Shown in pieces: positions 23,946 to 36,739 of a stretch of DNA of 64,000 bases. The notes beneath the pieces were generated by a model, which worked only from the letters and a program-made list of their open reading frames with translations, did not search any database and had not been told where the DNA came from. Position numbers and translations under genes: made by a program. The stretch covers positions 1,881,535-1,945,534 of the forward strand of contig NC_031475.1 of the NCBI RefSeq assembly GCF_000006565.2. The letters run 5' to 3'. How positions within the stretch are numbered: position 1 is the stretch's first letter; the number at the start of each line of letters is the position of its first letter. Source of the stretch: Toxoplasma gondii ME49 (taxonomy: Eukaryota > Apicomplexa > Conoidasida > Eucoccidiorida > Sarcocystidae).

Positions 23946-24945
23946 TCACCCCGGAAACAGTTTCCCGCACCAGGGCAATCTCGCTACTGCATCGCAGCAG
24001 ACATAGGTGCGCTGACGTGGTCCTGCAAATAACGTGATTCGGCTGAAAAACCTACGCGGGACATTCAAGACCAACCACATAAACGCGGTCACGAGCGCGG
24101 TAATCACCACGATCTTGTGTTTTCTTGAAAGGCACTGGATGGAGTACCTACAACAAAGCAAGCAAACACGCTCATCACGCAGCATGAAAGACGGGCATCA
24201 GCCATGCACTGAACCACAAATGTGGGAACCCGAACGTAGCATGACAAGCAGCAACGTGAGGAAGCCTTGAGCCAGGATAATGACTTCATTCGTGTGTGCA
24301 GGCTAATCAAATCTACATCTTAACCGCCTGCTTCCCTGAATCCGGGACCCCCCCGTGCTATACGGGCTGAATTTGTTTAGTATGGAAAAAGGGAGCATAT
24401 GCGTTTCCAACTCAATTGTCCACCACACTGCTGTCACCTTCAGTTTGTTTCTCAATCCTTCCGTTGTGGAGCCACACGCCCATCGAAGGCGTTCTGCCTA
24501 CAAAACAGAGGACGACAGCCTCGTCTGGCAAAAGGGGGGGCGTCTCAAGTGGGATTACGTTACACCCACCTGCGTGACTGGTACCGTAGAACGAGTCTAC
24601 AAAGAGTACGATTTAGCAGGGAGGAAACACCTCGTGTCTAAGAGGGTTCTAAGAGCACAACTCTGCTACACCGACCTACTGTCCTTACCATGAACACTTT
24701 CTCACTGGCTTCCTTTCAAGTGACACTGATTGTTTGTCTGCATCATCAACGAGGACTCCATGTGCACGTCTCTTCACGTCAAACCGACAACCCTCTTCGA
24801 CGCTGTCCATATTGGAGAGATCCTCTGCTGTCTCTGTTTCCGTCGAAACGCCTTCGGCGGCAATCAACAGAGAGCAGATGATCCCGAGGAGCCCGAAACC
24901 AACCACCAGGCGACTCGTAGACATGGCTTTTTTGCCGTGACCCAT
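23946..24945 (-). CDS. Candidate small secreted/membrane protein, two exons, about 152 aa
   Basis: Exon 1 is 24689-24945 and exon 2 is 23946-24147. They join in phase 2 through donor TCATG|gtaagg and acceptor gctttgttgtag|G, a clean GT-AG intron of 541 bases. The start ACACCATGGG has a strong context; a second Met (24924) is 7 codons on. The N-terminus is a textbook signal peptide: a basic n-region, then LVVGFGLLGIICSLLIAAEG, then an acidic Thr/Glu segment. Exon 2 gives a second hydrophobic segment, IVVITALVTAFMWLVLNV, flanked by KHK and PRR, then a Cys-containing tail ending at TGA 23946-23948. Signal peptide, short acidic stalk, one membrane span and basic tail is an architecture common among coccidian dense-granule or surface proteins. 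I do not recognise the family, and no RRL-type export motif is seen. Transcript support is needed. Confidence 0.55.
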
Positions 24946-27900
24946 GGTGTTGCGTTTTGCGGTTTCTCTGGAATGGAGATTCAGTTATGGAGAACTGGGA
25001 AACAAGCGTTGAAAGACGTACACCCAGGATTCACTGAGCATATCCTCGTGGTCGTTTGTCGTTCCTCGCAGACTGCGTGCGCGACGACGGTTCCGAACTG
25101 CCAAGACCGATGCTTGCAGACCCAAGCGGATTCTCAACGAGCACAGGCAGCGAAACAGAAAACACAGGACTACTTAGACATGAAAGATGTTAGTGCACAT
25201 CGCATGGAAGCTGTTACTGCGCCTTGCACAATACAGACACCTGGGCGTATCCAAAAATGCAAGCGAATTAAATGTGTCCTTCCGTTCGGTCCGTGGGTCT
25301 GGCGACTTCCGTGACGACTGCTGACGTTCGGCGTCGCCTTCCTCCGAGTCGGGAGGAGTGCGGGTTGTCAGCGACCCGGAAGGGTCTAACTTCCAGTTGC
25401 CTCAGACGCCGAAACCCCTACAGGCCGCCGGGCGCCACCACCATCGCAGTCGGAACCGGGGTTCTGTTCGGGCGCCGTCCAGTAGGCGCCAGCTGGGCGT
25501 GTGTCTGCAATCGTGTTTGCTCCCGAAACGCACCGACGCAAAGCACGAAGAAGTAACCATATAGGCAACAGGAATGTACCACAGAAGGTGAGATATGTTC
25601 TCAAGCACCTGCACGTTTGACTGGGAGCAATCCAGACCGCCACATATCGGAGACAAACTGTAGCCAGCAACCGTGGCGGGCCAGCAGCGTATACGGGATC
25701 CTCTCGACGTAAAGAAAGGACCGTTGCGGTGAGACGGATCGGGGAAAAACAGCATGAATAAAAGCTCAAGGCGGACAATATGAGGGAAAGCGAGTCCCTC
25801 TCAAACTCACAAATGGTTTTCCTCTCACTATCCGGCTTTTCGTGGTTGTGCGGAGCGTGTCACTGCCGGACTCCATACCTCCTTTGGTGAGTGCTTACAA
25901 CAGCTAGCTCTCCTGCTGACAGTTCTCTCCCTTTGTTCACATTTGCCGCCCTCTTTCGACGTTATTTAAGGGTGACTCTGTCGGCGTCTGGAGGTTTCTC
26001 AGTATCTGTTCGTCCGTGATCGTGGAGTCACTTGAAACGGAAGCGAAATCAACAGCACCCGACACATCCTGTGCGACATGGATTGTGTCTAGACTACCTG
26101 GCGAACTTCCTGTGCAACCTCAGCTACTTGGATGGAAATGCACGATCCAGAAACGTGTAGATGCTTCGAGTCAAAGGCGGTGCTTGTCAAATTAGTCGCT
26201 AGCGACTTCTGCTGGATTTGTCGCATCCTGCATAGGAATCGAGAGTGGGGGTTTGTGGAAAAAGCCACTGGGTTTTTGCTTGTCTACTTAGAATGTGAGG
26301 AAGAGACAAGCGATCATAACTGGACCTTTCACTTGCTCAAATGCAAGTTGTCATTGCACATGATCAATGACAGCCGTCAGCAGACCGCACGCTCCTCATC
26401 ATAGACGGGTATGGATCGCACTGTTTTGCCGTATCGGAGGCAGTCATCCCCTCAGGGAAGAAGTCCGTTTCCGTAGTCCCGCTCATCCGTTACTTTCTGT
26501 AAGACCCCTGACGTCTGTGGACAACTCAGGGGCTACGTGCACCACCTGAACCAGCATTTGCATGCCTATCCGCTTGATAACCAGCTCTTCATTATTCTAT
26601 CTTTGTGCGACTATCCCCTGCTTTCTGATTGTCGCTTTGTTCACTTGTGTTGCGGACGTGTGTGCCCTCCCTCCCCAAAATTTTTTTGGTGTTTTCCTCC
26701 GCGTGTATCTGCCCCTTCTTAGCATTTGTTTATCTGATGCTAACGATATAGGATCCCGTTGGGCATGGCAAAAAGGTGAAAAAGCCAATTTGTGGCAACT
26801 GGTCTGAGACCGAGGTGCGAGTCCGAGACGTGTAGTCATGTCAAAGCGGCTTTGACCCTCGAAGGAGAGACGAAGAACTAATGCGTTTTTTTGCTTTTGC
26901 CTTTCCCGTATACCGACAGCTGAGAGATCTGACAGGCTTTTCGCCGTTGTTTGAGCACGAAGTGGACTCAATATGCGTAGCTGGGTGGCACAGCACGAAG
27001 CGAGTCTTAGTAGAGGCTGCTTTGAAAATATTTTTCGACGGCTCTCGCAGTAAAGAGGCGACGCGCCCTCCAAGAAGACACGTGAATTGTAATAACCACG
27101 AATGATGACGAGATGGATGCCACACTCGCCTGGCAAAGGTCCGCTGTGCGTATGTGCGAACAACAAACATGTTCTTGGAAAACAGGAAAGACGCAACGGT
27201 TTTGCGAGGCGTTATTCGCCCCTCCTGCAACGCAGCTGCAGGCAAGAAAAAAGCCGGTTTGCATAGACTGCATGACATCTCTGCGAGATCGAGCGTTTCG
27301 TCGCTCTTCCAAGGTGTGTAGTTAGATGTTGCATCATCCACAGCAGTACCGACACTAAACACATCGAGACTCAAGAGCTCATCAGCGAATCGATCACCAC
27401 GGAGTCCGCTATCGTTAAGATAGCTTTGAGAGACTCTCAACCCTCTCTAGTGATAGCAGAACTACAGTTCTTGGAGCCGGCGTGTCTGACACTGCAAGCG
27501 AAACGAACGACTGTTCCACCTCTGCGAAGCCCCGCGATGACTCTCTGCCGTGCGAGACAAAGTGCACTTGCGCTTCACGCACAAGGAAGTAGACAGAGAT
27601 CTACACATGTACACATGAACACGGATTGCTAAAAAGAAAGAAAACATTCCGCGTTTCTCGTTTGTTCTATCTAGATTCAGAGTTTCCCGGCCTTCGGTCG
27701 ATGTGCGGCGACGCATGCAACGGCGAATTGCGAAGGTCCTAGCCAGGAGAAAAAGAGTCCATACTGCTGCGAAGCCGGCTTCTGTACGAGAATGGATTTA
27801 TGCCACAATTTGAAACACACTCAAACACACTTGTCTGGTAAAGCGAACGCGACGACTGCGTAGAAGCGGAGGCATTTGTTAGCTACCCGGCATGCGTCGC

Positions 27901-28224
27901 GAGTCAGCAGTCGCTCTGCGTTCCCTTTCGTTTGCCTTTTGACAGGGAAGCTGTCGTCGCCACCGCGATCTTCTTTCCTCACACGATACGCCGAACACAT
28001 TTCTTCATTCCTCTTTGGAATTTCGTTCGCCCCGTTGCTGAAGGAGCGTGGTGGTGACCGCTGAGAAAGGGGCACAGACACGGGCGAGAGGCGCCTGTGT
28101 ACGTCGAACTCGAACGCCGAGGCTGGGTTTCGCTGCCGTTTGAGAGTTGCCTGCAGACTTCAATTCCTGCTCTTGCTGACTGGTTCTTCCTTCATCTTCT
28201 TTTCCTCTCCAGGAGTCGCCTAAA
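24946..28224. other. Gap of about 3.3 kb upstream of FDXR, including its promoter
   Basis: From 24946 to about 27.6 kb I see no supported gene; the long minus-strand frames at 26597-27196 and 26841-27440 overlap in different frames and at least the latter lacks an ATG at its start. From about 27.7 kb the sequence again resembles the rest of the window. GCATGC boxes occur at 27713-27719 and 27890-27895, 330-510 bases upstream of the FDXR start, and the leader up to 28224 is pyrimidine-rich. Confidence 0.5.
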
Positions 28225-30061
28225 ATGAATCCGCTTTCTGCCGCTCTCGCGGCCAAGCCGCGAGCGTCGGTCACTAGGCACCAGCGTCGTGTTTTTTCTC
28301 AGACTCAGCACGGCCACACTGCCGTGAGCAGAGGTCACGCTGGAACGCCGAGCGACTTGTTTCCATACAGATCTTGCTTTTCGTCAGACAAAGCTGCGGA
28401 GAAAAGAATGCCGTTGGGCTTCCTTTCTCGTCAAGGGAGAGCTGTACACGCGACTGCTCGACTCGCTCAAGGAAAACGGGAGACGCTTTGCAGTTCTTCC
28501 TGGGCGCATCCAGGGTGTCCGACGACACCCTGGATGTCCGAAGAGGACGTTCCAGGGTTCCGTCGATATCCGCGAGAAAATCGGCAATCCATTCGCCGCC
28601 TGGGAACAACGACTTCTCAGCTTCAGTCCGGTGTTCCTCCGTCGTCTCCTCCTTCTGCTTCCTTTTCTTTCACTTCGCTTCCTTCTCCTGCCTTGGCTTT
28701 TGCCAGCTCTTTTCTCCGACCTTTGGAAGCTTCTCGTTGTGCCCTGTGCCTGTCGCAGCAGAGGTGGAAGTCCGGAGCGGTGCTCGGTTCAGTCCACAAA
28801 TCTCCACTCTCACCTTCTCGCCTTCTCTCTTCTTTGTCCGCCTCTTCTCTTGTCTCCTCCCTCTCTTTTTCTTCCTCGTCCTCGTCCGCTTCCGGTTCTG
28901 AGTCTCCTGGGTGTTCTCCCGCTGCCACGAGTCACCGCGGGAAGTGCGACTTCCCTCGCCGAGTCTGCATCGTGGGTGCTGGACCAGCAGGTTTTTACTG
29001 CGCGAAATATCTGCAGAAGGCGGTGCCGGATCCCAGCAGCTTGCAGGTGGACATGGTCGAAACCCTGCCTTCTCCCTACGGCCTCGTTCGCTATGGAGTC
29101 GCACCAGACCACCCAGAAGTGAAGCACGTCACAGAAGACTTTGATTTTGTGAGAACAAAGCAGGGAAGCCGGTCAAGGCAAACAAACGGAGCTCGACAGG
29201 GCGAGATAGACGACGAAAAACAGATTCCTACGTTAACCGAAACTGCCATGCTGGGGTGGATATACTGCGACCTGGAAGAAGGAACTGGAGGCTGAACAAG
29301 GAGAAACTCTCAGGCAGAGCTCGGGAGTCTAGACGCTCCGCCCACTAAGACGTGGAGCCAAGGACTTCCCTTTATACTGGAGAGCCTTGCGCTGAGTGAA
29401 TTGACAGAGCAACGCCAGACGAAATGGAAAGAAAACGAAGAGAAAAATCGACGCTCGTGACTGAAGACAAGTGGAACACGACATTTCGTCTGTTGCGCCA
29501 TGAAAACGTTGATGGAATTATGCGGTGCACCACCGTTACGACAAGGACGTGTGCTCTTCTAATATATATATGTATATATATATATATATGTATATATAAC
29601 TGCTTCTACAAATCCATGTTTATACATATTCATATATACTTATATATATGTATATGTATGTATATGTATTCACATATGTAGATGCTGTTGGATCATGTTT
29701 TCCATACTTTCTGTGCTTCATGTTTCTTCGGGTGTCATTTCGTCTGTTGCCTTCAGGTTGCGAGACAGCCAGGCTTCCGCTTCTTTGGGAATGTCACCTT
29801 GGTTAGCAACCACCAGCTTGTAATTCTTCACGAAGACTTTGCATTGCATGCATTTTTTAAACGATTCTCGAGCATTCCTTAGATTCGCTCGCAAACCTAC
29901 GACTTGCCGTACTTGAGTCCACTCCAGCTCGTCTTTATCCCTACTCTTCTTCCCTCCTTCGTCGAGCGAAGAATCGCCCGCTCAAAGCCTCACAGAGACA
30001 CGCCCTTCTCGAAGGCGTCAAAATGAATGTATGAATACAGCGGCCTACGTTTATGCATCCT

Positions 30062-30107
<46 letters not shown>

Positions 30108-33100
30108 CACAGTTGCCTGCGCATCACACTTACATGAGTGGAATTGCAGGTGGACGCATAGGCCACATGCGTACAGCCGTTTATATATCTGCATATACAC
30201 CTGTGTGTAGGCGACGCATCTGTGGGGAGATTCGTCTTCTCTTACCTAGACGTAGGAAACAAACGAGAAGATGCGAGCGTCCACGACGAAGCGCAGAGAC
30301 TCCCAGTCTCGCACCTTCGCTTTTAAGATGTGTGTGCCGCAAGTCTTCGCGGGAGCCTCCACGTACATGCGCTGTGCTGGGCAGACGAGTGATGCTAGAA
30401 ACGTAGCTTTTCCTCACATGTCGCGCCTCACACAAGATCGAGGAAATGAGGACGGGGACTGCCGTTTGAGCAAGCCCTTTCAGCGCTTGCCATCTGGCCA
30501 AAAATTTGATTTTCCCTGTCTCTCTTTCTTGCTCTCTCAGGGTACAGATATCTCCCTAGACGAACTTCGGTCTCTCTACGACGCCGTCATTCTCGCTTAC
30601 GGAGCTGCAGGTGAGTCTCTCTTTTCGGTTTTTCGCGGTGTGAATTCGTGTCTTTTTCCGTATGGAGGTTTCTCCTCTTCCGCCGATCTTTCTTTTCTCT
30701 GCTTTCCCCCTATGAATTTCCTGTCTTCGCGGATATGACTTTGCGCTGTTTTTGAACTTTTCCTGCTTTCGTGGTGAAACCTTTTTACGATCCTTTCGTG
30801 AGTGGAGGTGTCAGCTAGAGATTTGAACGCCTCACTTCCGGATCCGAGACCTCCTGTTTTTCTCACCCACGTGATGGGTCGCATGCGGATGGTTTCCTCG
30901 TGGTAAGCTGAGAGGCGAGTACTCCCGTTTGTCTGCGTGCTGCTCGCAGTGCTGAGTCCCTGTTTCTTGATTCTGTTTCTTCCTCTGGGTCTTCTTTGCA
31001 TTGCAGTCGTCCTGCGTCAGACAGAGAGGACGTCTGCTCCATGCATGCGTTTTACTTGTTTTTTTGGTGTCTTTTTCACCCTCCTCAACGCTCCGGAAAA
31101 GGAGACAAACCGCTGCGGATCCCTGGAGTCTCCGACCTTCGCGGCTGCCTGTCTGCACGTGAATTTGTTGGGTTTTACAACGCGCATCCACGCGCGCTCA
31201 AGAAGGCGCTTTCTCTCCTTCCGGATCTCGGAGAAGCGCCAGGAGGACTGCAGCCCCCAGCTGCCTGCGTTATCGGGTAATCGTCTTCGAAAGAAGGCAG
31301 AGAAACGTTCGTCTGTCGAGCGGCGTTTTGTGGCCTGCAAAAGGTCTCGCGGTTGACCGGAACCGCCAGGCTAGGCCTCCGCTGTTGTACTGGTCGCTTT
31401 CTTCGATTCGGGTGGAAACCGTCTTGGGATCTTCCCGGTCGGGGTCTTTTGAGCTCTCTTCTGGTTTTGTGCTTGCCAGTAAACGAAAAACTCAACTGAA
31501 ACGCGGAAGCGAGAGTCCACGAGAAAGAGCTCAAATCTCATCAAGATGTATACCACGACTCAGCTAAACATTTTATATAAGAGAGAATCCTTCCGTTTCG
31601 AACTAGGACATGCGTCGCAATCTGAATTGGGACTCTTCGACGCGGGCAACGTTGAGAACACACAAAAGTTACGTGGGGAGAAAAGCCTTCCGAACCACCA
31701 AAATAGACGGCACATCGCAGGCATCCTTAAAGCAACATGGAACAGGAACTGGCCTTGCGAACTGGTGGACAAGGGGCTGATTCTTGTCGTTTAGTGGGGA
31801 AAAGCGAGGGGTGATCGAGCCGCACAGAACACCGTTTTATCGAAACCCAAGAGTGTCTGCGCACTTCAATTTGGCCTTCTGCTCGAGCTCCGAGCGTTTC
31901 GTTTGCGATGGCGATCGGGTGCATATTCGCAGTTTTGCGAGCATCACGAGCCTGGTTCCGACTTTTAGACTTCCTGTGCTCGACACCGCTCGAGCTTGTT
32001 GGTGCCTGTTGCTCCGCTGGGCGCCTCGCCTCTCTGCTTCGCATGGTTTGCCTCTGTTCCTTCCTCACAGGTGGAAAGACCAGCCCCGTTCTCGCGTCTC
32101 CGCGAGTCAGGCCGGAACTCACAAGAGACTCGGCTGCCTCTCTCGCGTGCCTCTGTGCTTCTCAGAAACGGAAATGTAGCTCTAGATGTGGCGCGACTAC
32201 TCGTCAAGGCGAGAGAGAAACTGCATACGACCGATATCCACCATCGCGCGCTGGATTGGTTTTCGCACGCTCGCATCCGACATGTTTCTGTGATCGGAAG
32301 ACGTGGATGGATGCAGTCCTCGTTTTCCAACAAGGAACTTCGAGAGGTAAAACACCGGCAGAAGATGTGCAGCGGGCATGGACGTGTGTTGTCGCCGCTG
32401 CTTTTGCGGCGCCCAGAAGGCGTTTTACCTAGTGGCGGTTCCTCAGCCCAGTCAGCTAGTCGTCTCCGAGTAGGGAAACCTTCTGATATGTTCTAAAGTA
32501 AAGTGCGTCCCTGAGGAAGTGAGTCATCCGAGGACTCAAGAGGACGCGACTGCCAAGGATTCCCTACCGTTTGAAGTTGACTCTACGTATTTGGTGTATG
32601 TGCATGATTTTTCACAACAGAAGCTTAACTCGTGGCACAACAGATGTTTCAACACTTTAAAAACGCGCCTGCACTGGCAAAAAATGAACATCAATCAACA
32701 CAGTCTATCACGCGTCCGCCTTCGGACCTGTGTGCCGCAATCTCTCCTGCGGGCAATCGTCTTCATGCCCTTGCCTTGACATAAACGCTCAGGTGCGGAT
32801 CTGTCTTGCGTTTTTGGTGGTTAAGCACACAACGTCTTTGCAGATATCCTTCGGATGCTTCCGTATATTATGGACCTGGCAGGACAGAGACACAGAGAGA
32901 AGTACCTTGGGCTGCTTCTCCGGATTTTTCTCTCGGTTCCTTGACTACACCTCTGCGGGTCTCTCTTTCCCTCCTGTGGTGTCGGCCGAGAGTCCGTTCT
33001 TTCTCGTTTTTGCCGACATAAATGTTTCTTCCGTCTGGAGGCATGTTGTCTTTCCTCGCTCTCCACTGGTCTTGAGGCCCATCGACGCTTTCGAAATTGC

Positions 33101-36100
33101 CTTTTTCCTCGACAGCTCGTGACAGACGACAAGATTCTCGCCGTCGTCGATCCAGACGACTTCTCCGCAAGTCTCACAGAAGCTTCTTTGAAAGAACTTC
33201 AAGTACGGCCATGCAAATCAGAGACTTCCCCCATCGACTCTCCTCTTTTGAGCACGCGTTACCGTCCATTTCGTCGCTGTCACATCCTTCACAACCCTAT
33301 CGCAAACAGAAGTCACTTCTCTCTGTCTACATGTGTGTACGTATGCATGTGTGCGTACGTATGTCCGTATTTGCGAAGGTAATCTAATATGTAACTCCGT
33401 TCGTGGAAATCAAAAGAGCTTTCACTGCTTGTATTTATGAAACGTACCAAATGAGTTCACGAATGGTAATAGGAAATAGGAGATCGCGTTAGTTCGTGGG
33501 AAAGCGACTTGCGAACCACCAATATAGATTGATACAGAGAAGTACGTATGCACTTATGTATGTACATGCACACGTATACGTATGCATTTTTATTTATGTG
33601 GGTGTTTTTATTTATGTACATATATAGTACGCGATACACGGAAATAACTGTTGATCGAGGATGCGTCCCAGGATGTCTGGAAGTCGCTGCGTATGTGCAT
33701 GCGTCGGCTGGCGTGTCTCTGTTTTCTTTTTCGCAGGACTCGCGTCTGAAGCAACGGTCTCGTGCGTTGTTTGAGCAGATGGTCGACAATGTAAGTTGGA
33801 AACACCAAGGATCTCATGGTCTCCATTCTACAAAAACATCATCACCTGAAGTCACGACAGGCAACTGTGCTGCACGCGTTCCTCACATATCCGTTTTTAT
33901 ACTCGTCTGTGTGCATATCTCGAGACAGAACGTTGTGTACATCGCTGCATGTACGAAAGTACAAGGAGATCTATTTTTATTTACAAATGTATTTATGTCT
34001 AGACTTGTATCTGCGCGAATACGCACGCGTATTGGGAGATACGCACACTTTGCATGTCCGTGTTTACACAGAGACCTCCATAGTTTCAGTTATAGGAGAT
34101 GGCCTCTGCACCTGGGCAGCGGTAGCTGCTCGTGGTCAGACGAGAGAAGAGAGGAGGCAATGGAGGAGAAGCACATAGCGTCATGTTGCGTTTTCTCTCG
34201 TGTTTCGTGAACGTTGACTGAAATGCATCAGTACGTTTATATCTTTGACTTTGCATGTATACGCATTTCCAAATGGCGCACTTGTCGTTTTCTGCAGTGG
34301 GACAAGCGCGAGAGTCTGGACAGACCGGTTGTTCATCTTCGTTTTCTGACGTCTCCCATTCGCGCCTTGCCTCATCGAGACGGTGGGCTTCTCTTTTTTC
34401 AGCATGGATCTACTGAACGCAGCGAATGCGAAACTTTTGTATCCTTCAAGTTCGGGGCGTTTCTCTGTCCTGCTTTCAAGTCGCCCGTCTTCCTCGGATT
34501 CTCCTTTTTCCTGCTGAAACCCACCGTTGGCCCTCATCATAGCCTTTGCTCACTTCCAGGGCATCGTTTTTCGTTTCGTCTTTTATGTCGAGTGGACGTT
34601 CTTCAACGCATAAAGGCGACAAGCGTCGTCAGTGGTCGTGCATCGACGCTGCTACATTTCAGCTGGATAGTCTCACTCTCCGCAGGCGTCTCAGCCGGGC
34701 CGTGCGTGTGGGCCAACGTCTTCCTGTCCTTGCGTTTTGTTCCTTTCTGCGGTTGTTCTTCTTCTCCCATTCACATTCAATCGCGTTCGCCTCGCTTACT
34801 TGCTTCCTTTACATATAAATCGCATCCTCCGATTCATCCGACCTCCAGTTAAGAGGTACAAACCACCAAGTTCTCTACGATTGCTGTACGCCACCACCCC
34901 ACTCGAGTGACAGCTAAACGTTCTGTCCGTTTTGCGCATCTCACTGAGCGCTTCACCTTTTTGATAAGAAGCCTCTGTTCTTCTCGTTCGCTCTCTCGGA
35001 GCTCACTGGATACGTTTTGCGTGAGAGAACGCCTGTCTTCCTCTCCGTTGTTTCAGACGCGTCTCGCCTAGGGTCTTTGGAGGTGGTGCGGAATCGCCTC
35101 GAAGGCCCAGCAGGCGCGCAGATGGCCGTGCCCGAAGAAAAGGCGAATCTGCTGGAGCAGAAGGCTCTGCGAAAGGGAGAACAGAGAGAACATCTTCCGG
35201 AAGAGGACGAACGAACGAGAAGAAACTTGTCATCCTCGACGCATGAGAACAGACTCCATACCATAGACAGAGACACGCCTACAGCATCGCTCTCTAATAC
35301 ATCGTCTTCATCTTCCGTCCTACCTGCTTCGCTGCTTATTTGGAGTATCGGTTTCAAGCCTGTGCATGCAGCGGATTTGAATTTGCCTCTCGTTGAAAGC
35401 ACAGGAGCCCTCGTGAACGATAGAGGAAGAGTTGTCGCGCCAGTGGTACGTCGTCGACTTTATATAATGTTTTTATTTCCTCGTTTTCTCTCTATTCTTC
35501 TTTCTTCGTCTTTCTTCTTCGGTCCCCTTCTCTTTCATCACCTCTCGTTTCCGGCCTCTGCTTTTCTTATTTGTTCTCATCTTTCCTTTCGCTTTCACTT
35601 GTAGTTCCTTGTGTGCGTGCAGCTCACTGCGGTGGTTACTGCACTCTTCTTCCTTTCCTCTCCACGTGTCTGTATTCATCTGTCCGTCTCTCTCTCCCTC
35701 CTTGTCTCCTTCTTTCTCTTTCTCCCGCTGTACTGTTCTGTCCCTTTCTGTGCAGTTCGCTCCGCACTTCATCCTGAATTCTCTCGTGTGGTCCTCAGCG
35801 TCGGCTTTGCACCGACAACCTTGTGTATTTCCATGGTGACTACGTTGGTCTTTTCGCGTTTCTTTGGCTCTTTGCAAACGCGTGCTTGTCTTGTTCTCTC
35901 CTCAGCTCTCTGTCTGCCTGCAGCGTGCACTCTTCTGTTTATTTGTAGAGGGACGAAAGAAAACGAATTACACTTGGTGGAGTGTATGCAAGCGGCTGGG
36001 TCCGGCGAGGTCCGCGGGGAGTGATTGCAACCAACGTCATGGACGCTCGAGAGACAGCTGACCGCGTTCTCTCTGACCTCGACCTTTCGACTTTTTCAAT

Positions 36101-36518
36101 TTCTTTTGCCGGTGCTGGACCTGACTCCCGAGCTTTCGCTTCTCCCCCGAGCGCTTCTCGCGCGTCCCCGTCACCCGCCAGTGTGCATGAAGCCGTAGGA
36201 CCCTCTTCAGGCGTTGCGGCCGACGCGCGAGAACAAGGGGAGAAGAGAAGGGAGACAAAACATGCGACAGGGAAGAGAGAAGGTCTTCAGCAGCGCAGAG
36301 AGGCAAACGCGCTGCCGGAGCAGCCGCCTCGGTCTCTCGATACACTCCTTCGACAGAGAGCTGTCCAGCCTGTGAACTACACTGGCTGGCTACGCGTGAA
36401 AGAAGAAGAAAAGCGGCGAGGCAAATGTCGAGACAAGTCTGCAGAGAAGATCGCGTGCGTCGAGGAAATGCTGAAAATCGCGCAAGACAGACAGTCCGAC
36501 GGAGATTCAAGGCTGTGA
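28225..36518 (+). CDS. FDXR: Mitochondrial-type ferredoxin (adrenodoxin) NADP+ reductase
   Basis: FAD flavoprotein passing electrons from NADPH to mitochondrial ferredoxin, needed for Fe-S cluster assembly and heme A synthesis. Exons: 28225-29148, 29757-29801, 30541-30610, 31102-31276, 32166-32346, 33116-33202, 33737-33790, 34298-34382, 35057-35445, 35949-36518. All phases agree, giving 859 residues (human FDXR 491). FAD site: CIVGAGPAGFYCAKYL near residues 247-262; then PYGLVRYGVAPDHPEVK; RIPGV and SAREFVGFYNAHP; NADP site GNGNVALDVARLL near 405-417 with VIGRRG downstream; IWSIGFKP; and the C-terminal GVYASGWVRRGPRGVIATN. The first 240 residues are Ser/Arg-rich and probably contain a mitochondrial targeting peptide. 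Exon 9 has a charged insertion of about 60 residues before IWSIGFKP. The plastid FNR family is excluded by fold order and motifs. Exon 2 uses donor TTG|gttagc. The start is AAAATGAA. Confidence 0.95.
28507..28536. repeat. Perfect 13-bp inverted repeat with 4-base loop in FDXR exon 1
   Basis: Arms CATCCAGGGTGTC (28507-28519) and GACACCCTGGATG (28524-28536) around loop CGAC. It lies within coding sequence for the poorly conserved N-terminal extension (about residues 95-104). Confidence 0.9.
29560..29680. repeat. (TA)n microsatellite in FDXR intron 1
   Basis: Interrupted TATATA/TATG array, ending about 75 bases before exon 2. Confidence 0.85.
30065..30105. repeat. Pure (TA)20 microsatellite in FDXR intron 2
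   Basis: About 40 bases of uninterrupted TA dinucleotide, likely variable in length between strains. Confidence 0.9.
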
Positions 36519-36706
36519 AAAGCCAAGTCGCTTCACTCTGACTTGCGGGATGAGATATCCGTGGCAACTCCTCAGGGGAAAACACTATCAAAGGCAACTC
36601 GCTGGATGTACACAGAAACCTGTAGTCGTTTGTATCCGTCGTTTCCAAAAGACGCCTATCTTTTTCCCCTCAAAGGCATCAGCGAGGTATCAGTAAAAAC
36701 ATGAGC

Positions 36707-36739
<33 letters not shown>

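Noticed and set aside
25386..25778. 130-codon minus-strand frame with hydrophobic segments
   Set aside because: It begins at TTG, has no ATG near the start, and overlaps equally long frames on the other strand.
26597..27440. Two overlapping 199-codon minus-strand frames
   Set aside because: They overlap in different frames. The 26841-27440 frame opens at a TTG rather than an ATG, and neither shows family motifs, a signal peptide or splice support.
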